A stretch of DNA of 64,000 nucleotides from Actinomadura opuntiae (GCF_030283205.1 NZ_JASNWF010000005.1:62001-126000); one strand, 5' to 3'; shown: positions 16,618 to 25,273, counted from the stretch's first letter. The notes: generated from the letters alone by a model not told the origin. Program-made: numbers and translations.

Positions 16618-17031
16618 TCACGCGTGGCGAGCCCCGGGCCGGACGGCCCGGGGCTCCTCCATCTGCGCGGCGATCGCCGCCTGGAAGTGGCGGCACTCGG
16701 CGATGTCCTCGTGGTCGCAGGCCAGGGCGCACTCGATGACGTCGAGCGCCGCCCGCGCCCGGGCGGTCCTCTCGGCGAGGGCGTCGCGCTGCCGGTGCAG
16801 GATCTCCCGGCGCTCACCGGCGTCCTCGGTCGCCAGCACTCCGCGGATCTCCTCGAGTCCGAGACCGGCCTGCTTCGCCCGCAGGATCACCGCGATCCGG
16901 TAGAGGTCCCCGCTCCGGTACCGGCGGCGGTCCCCGGCGGCGCGCTCCGGGTTCAGCAGCCCGACCGACTCCCAGTGCCGCAGCACATGCGTCGCCAGCG
17001 CGAAGCGCCCCGCGACCTCCCCGATGCCCAT
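16618..17031 (-). CDS. MerR-family transcriptional regulator
   Basis: 137 residues from the ATG at 17031 (MGIGEVAGRFALATHVLRHW); an ATG six codons upstream at 17049 is also possible. Residues 1-70 form the MerR winged helix with RHWESVGLLNPERAAGDRRRYRS, given here as RHWESVGLLNP and DRRRYRS. A long dimerisation helix and a C-terminal CALACDHEDIAECRHF segment with two Cys and two His follow, which may bind a metal or a small ligand. It is divergent from a methyltransferase. The intergenic dyad at 17040-17070 has the geometry of a MerR-controlled promoter. I prefer the shorter start because the longer one begins inside that dyad. The inducer is unknown. Confidence 0.85.
   Translation of the reverse strand: MGIGEVAGRFALATHVLRHWESVGLLNPERAAGDRRRYRSGDLYRIAVILRAKQAGLGLEEIRGVLATEDAGERREILHRQRDALAERTARARAALDVIECALACDHEDIAECRHFQAAIAAQMEEPRAVRPGARHA
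16629..16656. terminator. eccC terminator hairpin inside the 3' end of the merR gene
   Basis: A perfect 12-bp stem, GAGCCCCGGGCC (16629-16640) and GGCCCGGGGCTC (16645-16656), with a GGAC loop, 14 bases after the eccC stop. It also encodes the last residues of the convergent MerR protein, so coding and termination overlap. Confidence 0.7.
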
Positions 17032-17039
17032 CGTGGCGC

Positions 17040-17070
17040 TTGACTTCATGTCGACATTAAGTCGCAGCAT
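17040..17070 (+). promoter_or_regulatory. MerR-type promoter/operator
   Basis: TTGACT (17040-17045) and CAGCAT (17065-17070) are separated by 19 bases. This is the over-long spacer typical of MerR-activated promoters. The spacer sits in a near-perfect 22-bp dyad, GACTTcATGTCGACATtAAGTC. Transcription would start close to the ATG at 17078, so the downstream gene may be leaderless. Confidence 0.6.
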
Positions 17071-17077
17071 GGCCGGC

Positions 17078-17893
17078 ATGTCCACGGATCTGATCGCCAG
17101 GCTCGACGCCGCCGACGCCACCCCGGACGCAACCCGGCTGCGCGCCCGCACCTACGACCTGCTGCGCGCCGCACCCGGCGCGCTCGTGGCCGGCGCCCTC
17201 GTGGCCGGCGCCCTCGTGGCCGACGCCCTCGTGGCCGACGCCCTCGTGGCCGACGCCCTCGTGGCCGACGCCCTCGTGGCCGACGCCCTCATGGCCGACG
17301 TCGGCTGCGGCGCCGGACGGGCCGTCGCCGAACTCACCGCCCGGGGCGTCCGGGCGGTGGGCGTCGACCTCGACGAACGCATGATCGCGGCAGCCCGCAC
17401 CCGCCTGCCGGACGCCGACCTCCGCGTCGCCGACGCCTGCGCCCTGCCGTTCCGCGACGGCGAACTCGCCGGCTACCGCGCCGACAAGCTCTTCCACAAC
17501 CTGCCCGACCCCGCACTCGCCCTGTCGGAGGCCCGCCGTGCCCTTGCCTCGGGCGGACGCATCGTCCTGTGCGGCCAGGACTGGGACACCCTCGTCCTCG
17601 ACTCGTCGCTCCCCGACCTGACCCGCGCCCTCGTCCACGCCCGCGCCGACCGGCTCCCGTCCCCGCGGGCCGCCCGCCAGTACCGCAGCCTCCTCCTGGA
17701 CGCCGGCTTCCACGACGTGACCGTCGAGGTCCACACGGCCGTGTTCACCGACCCCGCGATCCTGCCCATGCTCACCGCCCTCGCCGAGCCCCGCGGCGCC
17801 GACGACTGGCTCGCCGACCAGCGAGAACGCGCTCGAACCGACCGCCTTTTCGCGGCCGTCCCCTTCTTCGTCGCGTCCGGCGCCAACCCTTGA
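17078..17893 (+). CDS. SAM-dependent methyltransferase with an in-frame pentapeptide repeat before motif I
   Basis: 271 residues from ATG 17078 ([12 protein letters not shown]); ATG 17069 is an alternative. Motif I is [14 protein letters not shown], with motif [10 protein letters not shown] and [19 protein letters not shown] further on. Immediately before motif I the chain contains eight tandem [10 protein letters not shown] units (about residues 35-74) encoded by a 15-bp minisatellite. Homologous enzymes normally have only about one unit's length there (x-VLDVGCG). The repeat would insert a hydrophobic helix ahead of the first beta strand. It is divergent from MerR, which probably controls it. 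Function may involve small-molecule or drug modification, as in other MerR-methyltransferase pairs, but this is inference. Confidence 0.75.
   Translation: MSTDLIARLDAADATPDATRLRARTYDLLRAAPGALVAGALVAGALVADALVADALVADALVADALVADALMADVGCGAGRAVAELTARGVRAVGVDLDERMIAAARTRLPDADLRVADACALPFRDGELAGYRADKLFHNLPDPALALSEARRALASGGRIVLCGQDWDTLVLDSSLPDLTRALVHARADRLPSPRAARQYRSLLLDAGFHDVTVEVHTAVFTDPAILPMLTALAEPRGADDWLADQRERARTDRLFAAVPFFVASGANP
17180..17299 (+). repeat. 15-bp minisatellite, eight units
   Basis: Eight in-frame units of GCCCTCGTGGCCGAC or close variants. The first two end in GGC, and the last has ATG in place of GTG. Five consecutive units are almost identical, which points to recent slippage expansion. 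Confidence 0.95.
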
Positions 17894-18032
17894 GCCCGGT
17901 CATACGACACCCACCGAATACCGAGGCGCTCCGCGACCGGAAACAGCGGCCGCGGAGACGCCCCGAATTTCGGCGTGCCGTAATGCCAGGACGGGCAGGA
18001 CTCCGCCATCGCCCAACGTCAGATCGAACTGG

Positions 18033-19556
18033 TCAATCCTCGCCTCCCGAACCGTATGGAACGGACTGCTCGGACGGGCTGGTCAGCGGGCCCGAGCGCA
18101 GGAGGGTTCCGCAGAGGACGGCGCCGGCCGCGAAGATGCCGGCGCACCACCAGAACACCGTCGTGTAGCTGTGGATCGCCGCGAGTTGCAGCAGTTGCGG
18201 TGTCGGCCGTCCGTGCAGGTGGTCGGCCAGGTAGCCGGTGGTGGCGCTGGCCGCGATGGTGTTGAGCAGCGCGGTGCCGATCGAGCCGCCGAGCTGCTGC
18301 CCGGTGTTGATGCTCGCCGAAGCCACGCCCGCGTCCTGCGGCGCCACGCCGAAGGTACCGGTGGCCGCCGCCATGCCGAAGACGAGGCCCATGCCCGCCC
18401 CGGTCACCATGAGCGGGCCGAGCAGCGCCGACGCGTAGCCGGAATGCGCGTCGATCCTCGTCAGCCAGACCATGCCGGCCGCGTTGACCAGCATGCCGAC
18501 GATGACCATCGGCTTCGGGCCGAACCGCGGCATCAGCTTGGTGTTGCCCAGGAGGGCCAGGGCGCCGCTGCACACCACCATGGGCAGCATGGCGAAGCCC
18601 GACCTGACCGCCGAATACTCCAGGGTCACCTGCATGTAGTAGACGAGGAACAGGAAGACGCCGAAGGTAGCGGCCCCGCTGACCAGGATGGTCAGGTACG
18701 CGCCGGCCCTGTTCCGGTCGAGGACGATGCGGGGCGGCAGAAGCGGCTGCCGGGTGCGCGACTGCCAGACGGCGAAGGCGACCAGCAGCACGACGCCGGC
18801 CGCGAGGAAGCCCCACGTCGAGGGCGTGCCCCAGCTGTGGGACGCGGCGTTGGAGAAGCCGTAGACCAGGCAGAACATCCCGGCGGACACCGCCGCCACC
18901 CCCGGCACGTCCAGCCGGCCTCCCGGGGTCCGGTCCTGCTTGCCCACCAGCAGCACGCCACCGACGAGCGCGACCGCGGCGAACACCAGGTTGACGTACA
19001 TGCACCACCGCCACGACAGGTACGACGTCAGCGCACCGCCGAGCAGCAGCCCGAGGCCCCCGCCCGCGGCCGCGACCATGCCGTAGACGCCGAACGCCTT
19101 GGCCCGCTCCTTCGGGTCCTTGAACGTCGTGGCCAGCAGCGACAGGGCGGACGGCGCCAGCAGAGCACCGAAGACGCCCTGGCAGGCGCGCGCCGTCACC
19201 AGCATCGAGAAGTCGACCGACGCACCCCCGACGGCGGAGGCCGCCGCGAAGCCGACAAGGCCGGTGAGGAAGGTCGTCTTGCGGCCGACCAGGTCGGCGA
19301 GCCGCCCGCAGAACAGCAGCAGGCTGCCGAACGACAGCGCGTACGCGGTCACGACCCACTGCCGGTCGGCGGTCGAGAAGTCCAGCGCGCGCTGCGCCGA
19401 CGGCAGCGCGAGGTTCATCACGGTCAGGTCCAGGACGACCATGAGCTGGGCGGCGGCGATGACGGCGAGGATCAGCCATCGCCGCGGATCCAGGGCCGTC
19501 GTCCCGGCCGCCTCTGAGCCCGGCCCCGCCACCGGGACTGCACTGCGTGTCGCCAC
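18033..19556 (-). CDS. MFS transporter, DHA2 (EmrB/QacA) family
   Basis: 507 residues from a GTG with AAGGAG six bases upstream; the ATG two codons earlier touches the ribosome site and is less likely. About 14 transmembrane helices. The first bears the DHA2 signature LDLTVMNLALPSAQRAL, the loop 2-3 motif is GRLADLVGRK, and motif C is GMVAAAGGGLGLLLGG. Family members export drugs or secondary metabolites by proton antiport. It is divergent from an ECF41 sigma factor across 204 bases and convergent with the methyltransferase. Confidence 0.9.
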   Translation of the reverse strand: MATRSAVPVAGPGSEAAGTTALDPRRWLILAVIAAAQLMVVLDLTVMNLALPSAQRALDFSTADRQWVVTAYALSFGSLLLFCGRLADLVGRKTTFLTGLVGFAAASAVGGASVDFSMLVTARACQGVFGALLAPSALSLLATTFKDPKERAKAFGVYGMVAAAGGGLGLLLGGALTSYLSWRWCMYVNLVFAAVALVGGVLLVGKQDRTPGGRLDVPGVAAVSAGMFCLVYGFSNAASHSWGTPSTWGFLAAGVVLLVAFAVWQSRTRQPLLPPRIVLDRNRAGAYLTILVSGAATFGVFLFLVYYMQVTLEYSAVRSGFAMLPMVVCSGALALLGNTKLMPRFGPKPMVIVGMLVNAAGMVWLTRIDAHSGYASALLGPLMVTGAGMGLVFGMAAATGTFGVAPQDAGVASASINTGQQLGGSIGTALLNTIAASATTGYLADHLHGRPTPQLLQLAAIHSYTTVFWWCAGIFAAGAVLCGTLLRSGPLTSPSEQSVPYGSGGED

Positions 19557-19675
19557 GATCATCTCCTTGCCACATGGACTCGGGGCGCCCGGCTGCGGTC
19601 ACTACGCTGGTGACGACGTCGCCGAGCCTCCCGTCCGGTTGGTCTCAGCAGTCCGACGACACGGCCCGCCGGAAT

Positions 19676-19698
19676 GTCAGGCGGCGAGGCGACCTGAC
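19676..19698. promoter_or_regulatory. Inverted repeat GTCAGG-N11-CCTGAC between the MFS and sigJ genes
   Basis: A perfect 6-bp dyad in the divergent intergenic region (19676-19681 and 19693-19698). It could be an operator for either gene. No sigma-type promoter can be assigned with confidence. Confidence 0.3.
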
Positions 19699-19760
19699 GA
19701 TTCGGGGCGGTATCTCGTCGGACTGGTGACGGCAGAGCCGACCCAGGGAGCCTCCGGAAC

Positions 19761-20681
19761 ATGACCGACCACCCGGTGCCAGACGCGGGCCTGAACGCGA
19801 TCATCAGCGAGCGGCGTCAGCTGATCAATCTCTCCTACCGGCTCCTCGGCTCCCTCGCCGACGCCGAGGACGTCGTCCAGGAGACCTACGCCCGCTGGTA
19901 CGCCATGTCCCGGCGCCAGCAGGACGCGATCGCCTCGCCCGGCGCCTGGCTGTCGAAGGTCGCCAGCCGCATCTGCCTGGACGTGCTCGGCTCGGCCCGC
20001 GCGAGGCGGGAGCGCTACGTGGGCGAATGGATCCCCGAGCCGGTGCCCGAACCCACCCAGTGGATCAGCGGCCGCCCGGGCGCCGCCGCCCCCGACCCGG
20101 CCGACCGGGTCACCCTCGACGAGTCGGTCAGCATGGCGTTCCTCGTCGTCCTCGAATCGATGACCCCGGCCGAACGCGTCGCGCTCGTCCTGCACGACGT
20201 GTTCCGTTACCCGTTCGCCGAGATCGCCGAGATCACCGGCCGCACCCCGGCGGCCTGCCGCGAACTGGCGTCCTCGGCCCGCCGCCGCATCCGCGCCGCC
20301 CGGCCGCCCGCGACCCCGGCGGCCCACCAGGCCGGCATCGTCCGGAACTTCAAGCAGGCGCTGCAAGCCTGCGACGTCGACGCCCTCGTCGGCCTCCTCG
20401 ACCCCGACGCCACCCTCACCGCCGACGGCGGCGGCCTGGTCAAGACCGCGCTGCACCCGATCGAAGGCGGCGAGCAGATCGCCCGCGCCTGCGCCGAGAT
20501 CGGCCGCCGCAATGCCGACCTGGTCCTCTCGGAGCGCACCGTCAACGGCCAGCCCGGCCTGATCGCGCAACGCGACGGCGTCACCGTGTCGGTGTACGCA
20601 TTCGAGATCGCAGCCGGACGGATCAAGCACATCTGGGCAGTACGAAACCCCGAAAAACTCCGCCCATGGACGGAAACCTGA
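19761..20681 (+). CDS. sigJ: ECF41-type RNA polymerase sigma factor (SigJ-like)
   Basis: 306 residues. Sigma region 2 (FRLL-type start YRLLGSLADAEDVVQETYARWY) and region 4 (ESMTPAERVALVLHDVFRYPFAEIAEI) are complete. The ECF41 linker motif WIPEPV and a C-terminal SnoaL/NTF2-like domain (about 190-300, with ATLTADGGG) replace a separate anti-sigma factor. In this group the C-terminal domain modulates activity. Typical partners are carboxymuconolactone decarboxylases or oxidoreductases; here the divergent MFS exporter is the only close neighbour and therefore the candidate target. Downstream lies a long gene-poor repeat region. Confidence 0.9.
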   Translation: MTDHPVPDAGLNAIISERRQLINLSYRLLGSLADAEDVVQETYARWYAMSRRQQDAIASPGAWLSKVASRICLDVLGSARARRERYVGEWIPEPVPEPTQWISGRPGAAAPDPADRVTLDESVSMAFLVVLESMTPAERVALVLHDVFRYPFAEIAEITGRTPAACRELASSARRRIRAARPPATPAAHQAGIVRNFKQALQACDVDALVGLLDPDATLTADGGGLVKTALHPIEGGEQIARACAEIGRRNADLVLSERTVNGQPGLIAQRDGVTVSVYAFEIAAGRIKHIWAVRNPEKLRPWTET

Positions 20682-20830
20682 CCCGCCGACAACCCGGCTC
20701 GCTGGGTAACCCCCATCGCCGAAACAACCAAGCGCGAACGGGCACAGCACTCAAGGCCCGTCGACGGCACGAACCTGATGGCGAACGGAGCACGAGGCGC
20801 GGCAAACGACTGCCCCGGGGCAAGGACGCG

Positions 20831-21270
20831 CGCGATGTGAGCCAATGCGCGGCGACAAAACAGCGCTGGCGCATCACAAGACGAGAGGCCGCTGCGAGCG
20901 CCAAGCGAGCGACCAACGCAAAGGCACGTCACGAGACGCAACGACGGGACGCTCGCATGGCTAGGCACGGCGCAAGCCGAGTTGGCGGGACGCATCGCAA
21001 GACGGGAAGCGGCCGCAGCACGACGCAAACTGCCAAGGCAAAGGCATGTCGCGGGACGCCTTGCATGGGCCGGGGCGGGGCACGACGCGAGCCGAGGGGG
21101 CAGAACGTCGCATAGCGAGAGGCGGCCGCAACGCGATGCGAGAGGAAAAGGCAGAGGCGCGTCGCGAGACGCCCCGGCAGGACGCATCGCAAGGCGAGAG
21201 GCGGACCCGATGGGAGCCGAGAAGTAGAGGCATATAGCAAAAATCCCGAGGTGCGTCGCGAGCCGAGCAG
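20831..21270. repeat. Diverged direct-repeat region downstream of sigJ
   Basis: Two alternating degenerate modules recur. One reads GCATCGCAAGACGGG (around 20871, 20992, 21109 and 21184). The other reads CGCGTCGCGAGACGC (around 20925, 21045, 21158 and 21251). The combined period is about 115-120 bases. Open frames through it lack actinobacterial third-position bias, so I see no gene. Unlike CRISPR, the units abut without unique spacers of constant length. Confidence 0.6.
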
Positions 21271-21311
21271 CGGGCGCGTTGTGCGACAAAGGTTTTTCAG
21301 CGAGAGATGAG

Positions 21312-21407
21312 AAGGGGAAGGGCAGTGGGTTGGCCGTGTGGTGGGGTGGCGCTGGCGTACGGGGCCGGCTCCGCCTGCCCCGCCCAGGTCGCGCCACCCC
21401 ACCGCCC
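21312..21407 (+). repeat. Left copy of an inverted repeat element flanking the HNH gene
   Basis: Two adjacent blocks, 55 bp (21312-21366) and 41 bp (21367-21407). Each matches the reverse complement of a block of the right-hand copy (23664-23718 and 23521-23561) with one mismatch. The element is itself palindromic: GGTGGGGTGGCGC at 21340-21352 pairs with 21391-21403. It lacks the 102-bp internal segment present on the right. Confidence 0.8.
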
Positions 21408-22023
21408 CCGAACCAGAGAACCAAGAGGCAGATCGGAAGAGCAGACCCAGCGCGCATGGGGCACCCATCTCGCGCCGGTGGTGCAACGTTCTCACAGGCG
21501 CCTCGACCAGGTGCGCGCCGACCAGCCCCTACCGGCAGGGCCTGCAGTTCCCGCGCCAACCGCATCTACCTGCGCAAATGCTGGATCGGCTGCACTATCC
21601 CGGTCAAGTCCGTACCGGCTCGGACTCGCGAGGAGCAGGGCAGGCATGGTGAACGCCTGCCGGTGTTCTGCGAGTTGGACCACCGGGCCGCGGTACGCCG
21701 TCGGGTGCGGCACCAATCGGCTGAAACGCCACTGTGCCGCGGCCACTCGAGAAACACCGGTGGGAGGCCGTCCTCCACATCACCGGCATCAACGACCGAC
21801 TGACTGACCTGCACATCAAGACACACCCTCGCGAAGTGCTGATGTCGCCTGCGCCGCCGGTGAAGGGCGATGAAGTCTCGGGCGCTACAGCACGGCGAGG
21901 GGTTGGCCACCGTGCCGCGACGAGGGAATGGCGAGGGTCCGCGGCGAGGGAATCGGGTTTGGCTGACCTGGCCGCGCCCACTGCTAACGGAGCAGTGGAG
22001 GGCGGGTAGGTGATGTGGGCATG
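21408..22023. other. Gene-poor segment with a possible coding remnant
   Basis: No intact gene. A plus-strand stretch at about 21734-21880 (RPLEKHRWEAVLHITGIND, DLHIKTHPREV) has the strong third-position GC of real genes but no start signal, upstream extension or recognisable family. It may be the decayed end of a gene. Confidence 0.35.
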
Positions 22024-22063
22024 CCGGTTCGCCCGAGATCCCGGGTGGATTCGGGCGAACCGG
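22024..22063 (-). terminator. Terminator hairpin downstream of the HNH gene
   Basis: A perfect 13-bp stem, CCGGTTCGCCCGA (22024-22036) and TCGGGCGAACCGG (22051-22063), with a 14-base loop, 20 bases after the stop codon. Confidence 0.7.
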
Positions 22064-22082
22064 TGGCGTGGAGGTGGGGTGG

Positions 22083-23357
22083 TTATGCGGCCCAGTCGAA
22101 GGTGGTGCCGGGTGGGCCGAGTGTGCCCGGTGGCCCGTTCCCAGTCCGGGCCCTTGACCTTGCGTCGGGTGGTGGCAGCAGCCGGTACACATACCGCCCG
22201 TCCGGGTCTTTGCTGATGCCGATCTGGGTCGGGCTGGTGTGTTTGAAGCGGTTGTGCCATCCGCAGGTGAGGGTGAGCTGGTCGATGTCGGTCGGACTGT
22301 GACCCAAGGCCCAGCCGTGGACGTGGTCGACTTCGCACAGCGTCCCGGGGATCTCGCACTCGCGTACCGCGCAGGTGGGGTAGAGGGTTTCCAGGACCCG
22401 GCGTTGGGCGGGGCTGGCGAACCGTTCCCGGTACCCGAGGTATAGGGGGTTGTGGCCGCGTCCCAGGATCAGTGGGGAGACTCCGGCTGCCAGGGCGATG
22501 CGGCGTACCTGTTCGGCCGGGATCGGGGTGCCGTCGGTGAGGTGGCCTGGGGCGTTGCCGCCGGTGAGGGTTTCGAGGTCGCAGATGACGGTGACCTTGG
22601 TGGCTTTGTGTCCGCCCGACAGCGCGCTCGACAGCGCTGCGGCGGTGCGTTCGGCGACGTCGCGGTGGTCGTCGGGTCCGGCCGGCTTGGCCAGCGGAGC
22701 CAGGGTGCCGTCCCAGATGGCGGCGTCTTCGGCGTTCAGCCAGCCCTTGATGTAGCGGCCGCCGTCCAGGGAGCCGGTGCTGGTGATCCAGGACTTGGCG
22801 TAGCCGCGCTTGGCGTCCTCTGGTTCGCGTTCGGTGTCGTCGCGTTCGGCGATGACGTCGCGGATCCGGTGGCCGAACACCGCGATCTTCCCCGGAGAGA
22901 ACCCCTGGCCGACCATCTCCAACAACTTGCGCTCAGCCATAGCGCAATCGGTGTCGTCCAGCCGCGCCACCGAGTCAGCGACCGTAGTGGCGTACCCGTA
23001 GGACAGCTCTCCGGCCGCCAGGCGTTCGGTCACCTGCGGCAGGCGGTGGCGTTGCCGGGCGAGGGTGAGGCGTTCTTTAGCGCGGTTCTCTCGCATCCCC
23101 AGGCGGGATCGCAGCCACGCCCGGGTGGAGGGGTATCCCCACCTTTGCTGTTCGCCGGTGGCGTCGACGCGGCCGATGAATCCGGCCAGTGCGCTTTCTT
23201 GTAGATCGCAGGCGGTGGCCAGGTCTTCGGTGAGTTCCAGGCACGCGGCCGCCGATTCGGGGGCTTGTCGTTGGGCGAGTTCGGTGGCGATCGTTGAGAG
23301 CGCGTTCACCAATTCCATGGTGGACGCGCCCTCAAGGTCGACCGTCACTGACTGCAT
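22083..23357 (-). CDS. DUF222 / HNH endonuclease (13E12 repeat family type)
   Basis: 424 residues from ATG (MQSVTVDLEGAS); the open frame continues upstream to a TTG. The N-terminal DUF222 domain (about 25-300) includes WLRSRLGMRENRAKERL and LAAGELSYGYATTVADSVARL. The C-terminal HNH nuclease has the CEVDHVHGWALGH core with Cys pairs (CAVREC and later LTCGWHNRFKH). The nuclease motif appears intact. This family is multicopy in actinobacterial genomes and corresponds to the REP13E12 elements of M. tuberculosis. A TACACT box close to the ATG suggests a short or absent leader. It is bracketed by inverted copies of one repeat, so it may be or have been mobile. Confidence 0.9.
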   Translation of the reverse strand: MQSVTVDLEGASTMELVNALSTIATELAQRQAPESAAACLELTEDLATACDLQESALAGFIGRVDATGEQQRWGYPSTRAWLRSRLGMRENRAKERLTLARQRHRLPQVTERLAAGELSYGYATTVADSVARLDDTDCAMAERKLLEMVGQGFSPGKIAVFGHRIRDVIAERDDTEREPEDAKRGYAKSWITSTGSLDGGRYIKGWLNAEDAAIWDGTLAPLAKPAGPDDHRDVAERTAAALSSALSGGHKATKVTVICDLETLTGGNAPGHLTDGTPIPAEQVRRIALAAGVSPLILGRGHNPLYLGYRERFASPAQRRVLETLYPTCAVRECEIPGTLCEVDHVHGWALGHSPTDIDQLTLTCGWHNRFKHTSPTQIGISKDPDGRYVYRLLPPPDARSRARTGNGPPGTLGPPGTTFDWAA

Positions 23358-23520
23358 ACCTAAAGTGTACCCCAAGTGACCGACAATTGCGTGCCGAGAC
23401 GGGGGCTTCTTCTTTGCTGATCAGTGGAAAAATATTGCTCAGTGCGCCCCGGCTTCCTCCGCCTTTACCTGGTCGGCGAATTGTTCCTTTGGGGCGCTTT
23501 GTCGAACACGCGGACGTGGA

Positions 23521-23718
23521 GGGCGGTGGGGTGGCGCGACCCGGGCGGGGCAGGCGGAGCCTGCCCCTTGGCGCTGCCTCAGGGGCCGCAGAGGCTCCAA
23601 AGTCAAGGGTGGACGAAGTCCATCGCGAAGCGACGCCGAAGGCGCCCTTGACTTTGGAGGGGCGGCCCCGTACGCCAGCGCCACCCCACCGCACGGCCAA
23701 CCCACTGCCCTTCCCCTT
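23521..23718 (-). repeat. Right copy of the inverted repeat element, with nested palindromes
   Basis: Blocks 23521-23561 and 23664-23718 are the reverse complement of the left copy, one mismatch each. They are separated here by 102 bp that contain a perfect 15-bp hairpin, CTCCAAAGTCAAGGG (23595-23609) and its complement (23645-23659). An outer 15-bp stem joins 23523-23537 to 23678-23692. The 23358-23929 intergenic stretch contains no gene. Confidence 0.8.
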
Positions 23719-23929
23719 CCCATCCTCATCGAATACCGAGCAGCATTCACCGATAGGGCTCGTCGCCTTAAACCGATTCACCGAATATCCGGTTCGTCCC
23801 GGAAGGCGTCCCCCAAAAACACTCCATCGCCCAGTTAACTCACCACACAGAACGCGGTAGCGCGAACGGTTCCGTTCATGGGCGGCGGGGCGTCGTCCAA
23901 AGCGTCCACCCCAGAGTGACGGGCAGCGG

Positions 23930-25219
23930 TCAGTCTCGGTCTTCGCCGGTGGGGAGGGCGGTGACGCGGCCCGGCTTCCAGCCGCGGCGGCGGCCCAGCG
24001 GGATGACGGCGCCGCCGAAGGCGACGACCAGGGTGAGGCCGAGGGCGCCGCCCGCCACGGCTAGGCCGATGTTGCGGGTGCGGTGGTCGACGGGTTCGGC
24101 CTGCGCGATGGGGACGGGGTTGCTCAGGGGGCGGGAGACGGAGGTCTCGCCGGGCTTGGCGTTCGGCTCCACGATGGCGGACACCGCCTGCAGCGGGCTG
24201 ATCATGCCGTAGCCGCTGCCCTGGCCGTTGCCGCCCTCGGCGGTGATCAGGATCCGGTTGATGACCTGCTGGTAGTTCAGGTCGGGGTAGCGGGACCGGA
24301 CGAGCGCCGCGACGCCGGCGGCGTAGGGGGCGCTGAAGCTGGTGCCCTGCTGTCCGCCGATGTAGCCGGTGCCGACGGTCGAGATGATGTCCTGGCCGGG
24401 CGCGGAGACGTCGATGCGCGTCTTGTGGTTGGAGAAGTCCGAGATCGTGCCGTTCTCGTCCACCGCGGCGACGGACAGGACGCCCGGGTAGTTGGCCGGG
24501 TAGCCGGCGCTCTCCTTGCCGCGCTGGTCCTTGTCGACGTTGCCGGCGGCGGCGACGATCAGCACGTCGTGCTTCTTCGCGACCTGGACGGCCTGGCGCA
24601 GCAGCGTGGTGTCGGGTGCGCGCGCCGACACGTTGATGACGTCCGCGCCGTGCTCGGCGGCCCATTCGATGGCCTTCGGCAGCAGGGTGTTGTCGTCGGT
24701 GCTCTCGCCGGTGGTGAACTTGGCGTCCAGCAGCTTGACCTGCGGCGCGACCCCGACGAACGGGACGTTGCGGCGGCGCTGGTCGGAGGCGGCGATGATG
24801 CCGGCGACCTCGGTGCCGTGTCCGTAGCAGTCGGTGGGCGTGGTGTGCGTCGCGTCGAAGCTGCCGGCGATCTTGCCCTTGAGCTGGGGGTGGGCGGTCT
24901 CGATGCCGCTGTCGACGACGGCGACGGTCACGCCGGCGCCGCGGGTGATCGGCCATGCCTGCTCGAAGTCCAGCCGCCGCTGCGCCCACGGCTCCTGGGT
25001 GATCGCCGAGGCGGGCTGGCCGCCCGGCTTGTTGCACTGGGCGCCGGACGAGGGCTGCTGCTTCTGGGGCTTCTCGGTCTTCTTCGGCTCCGGCTTCGCG
25101 GTGGGCGACGGCGCGGCGCGCGGGCGGTCGCCGGGCGCGGCGGACGCGGCCGGGGCGAACACCAACGCCGAGGTCAGGGCCAGGCAGGTGGCGCCGGCCA
25201 CGAGTCCCGCTCCGCGCAT
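23930..25219 (-). CDS. mycP: Second type VII secretion mycosin
   Basis: 429 residues. A signal peptide (about 1-28, AASAAPG) is followed by a charged Lys/Pro/Gln linker and a peptidase S8 domain. The triad is Asp103 (VVDSG), His134 (CYGHGTEVAG) and Ser294 (QGTSFSAP), with oxyanion Asn227 (AAAGN). A C-terminal transmembrane helix (about 383-408) ends in RRRGWKPGR. It is shorter than the first mycosin and lacks the Pro/Gly tail. Downstream of a run of T7SS-like substrate genes on the same strand, it looks like the mycosin of a second, core-less ESX cluster. It could also work with the eccBCD core at 9.6-16.6 kb. Confidence 0.92.
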   Translation of the reverse strand: MRGAGLVAGATCLALTSALVFAPAASAAPGDRPRAAPSPTAKPEPKKTEKPQKQQPSSGAQCNKPGGQPASAITQEPWAQRRLDFEQAWPITRGAGVTVAVVDSGIETAHPQLKGKIAGSFDATHTTPTDCYGHGTEVAGIIAASDQRRRNVPFVGVAPQVKLLDAKFTTGESTDDNTLLPKAIEWAAEHGADVINVSARAPDTTLLRQAVQVAKKHDVLIVAAAGNVDKDQRGKESAGYPANYPGVLSVAAVDENGTISDFSNHKTRIDVSAPGQDIISTVGTGYIGGQQGTSFSAPYAAGVAALVRSRYPDLNYQQVINRILITAEGGNGQGSGYGMISPLQAVSAIVEPNAKPGETSVSRPLSNPVPIAQAEPVDHRTRNIGLAVAGGALGLTLVVAFGGAVIPLGRRRGWKPGRVTALPTGEDRD

Positions 25220-25273
25220 GCCTCATCTCTCCTGAAACCGTGCGAACGCCATGACTCTAGACGATCCCCGCCC

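Noticed and set aside
17180..17299. 15-bp repeat considered as an artefact or CRISPR-like array
   Set aside because: It is inside a well-supported gene, in frame, with no spacers.
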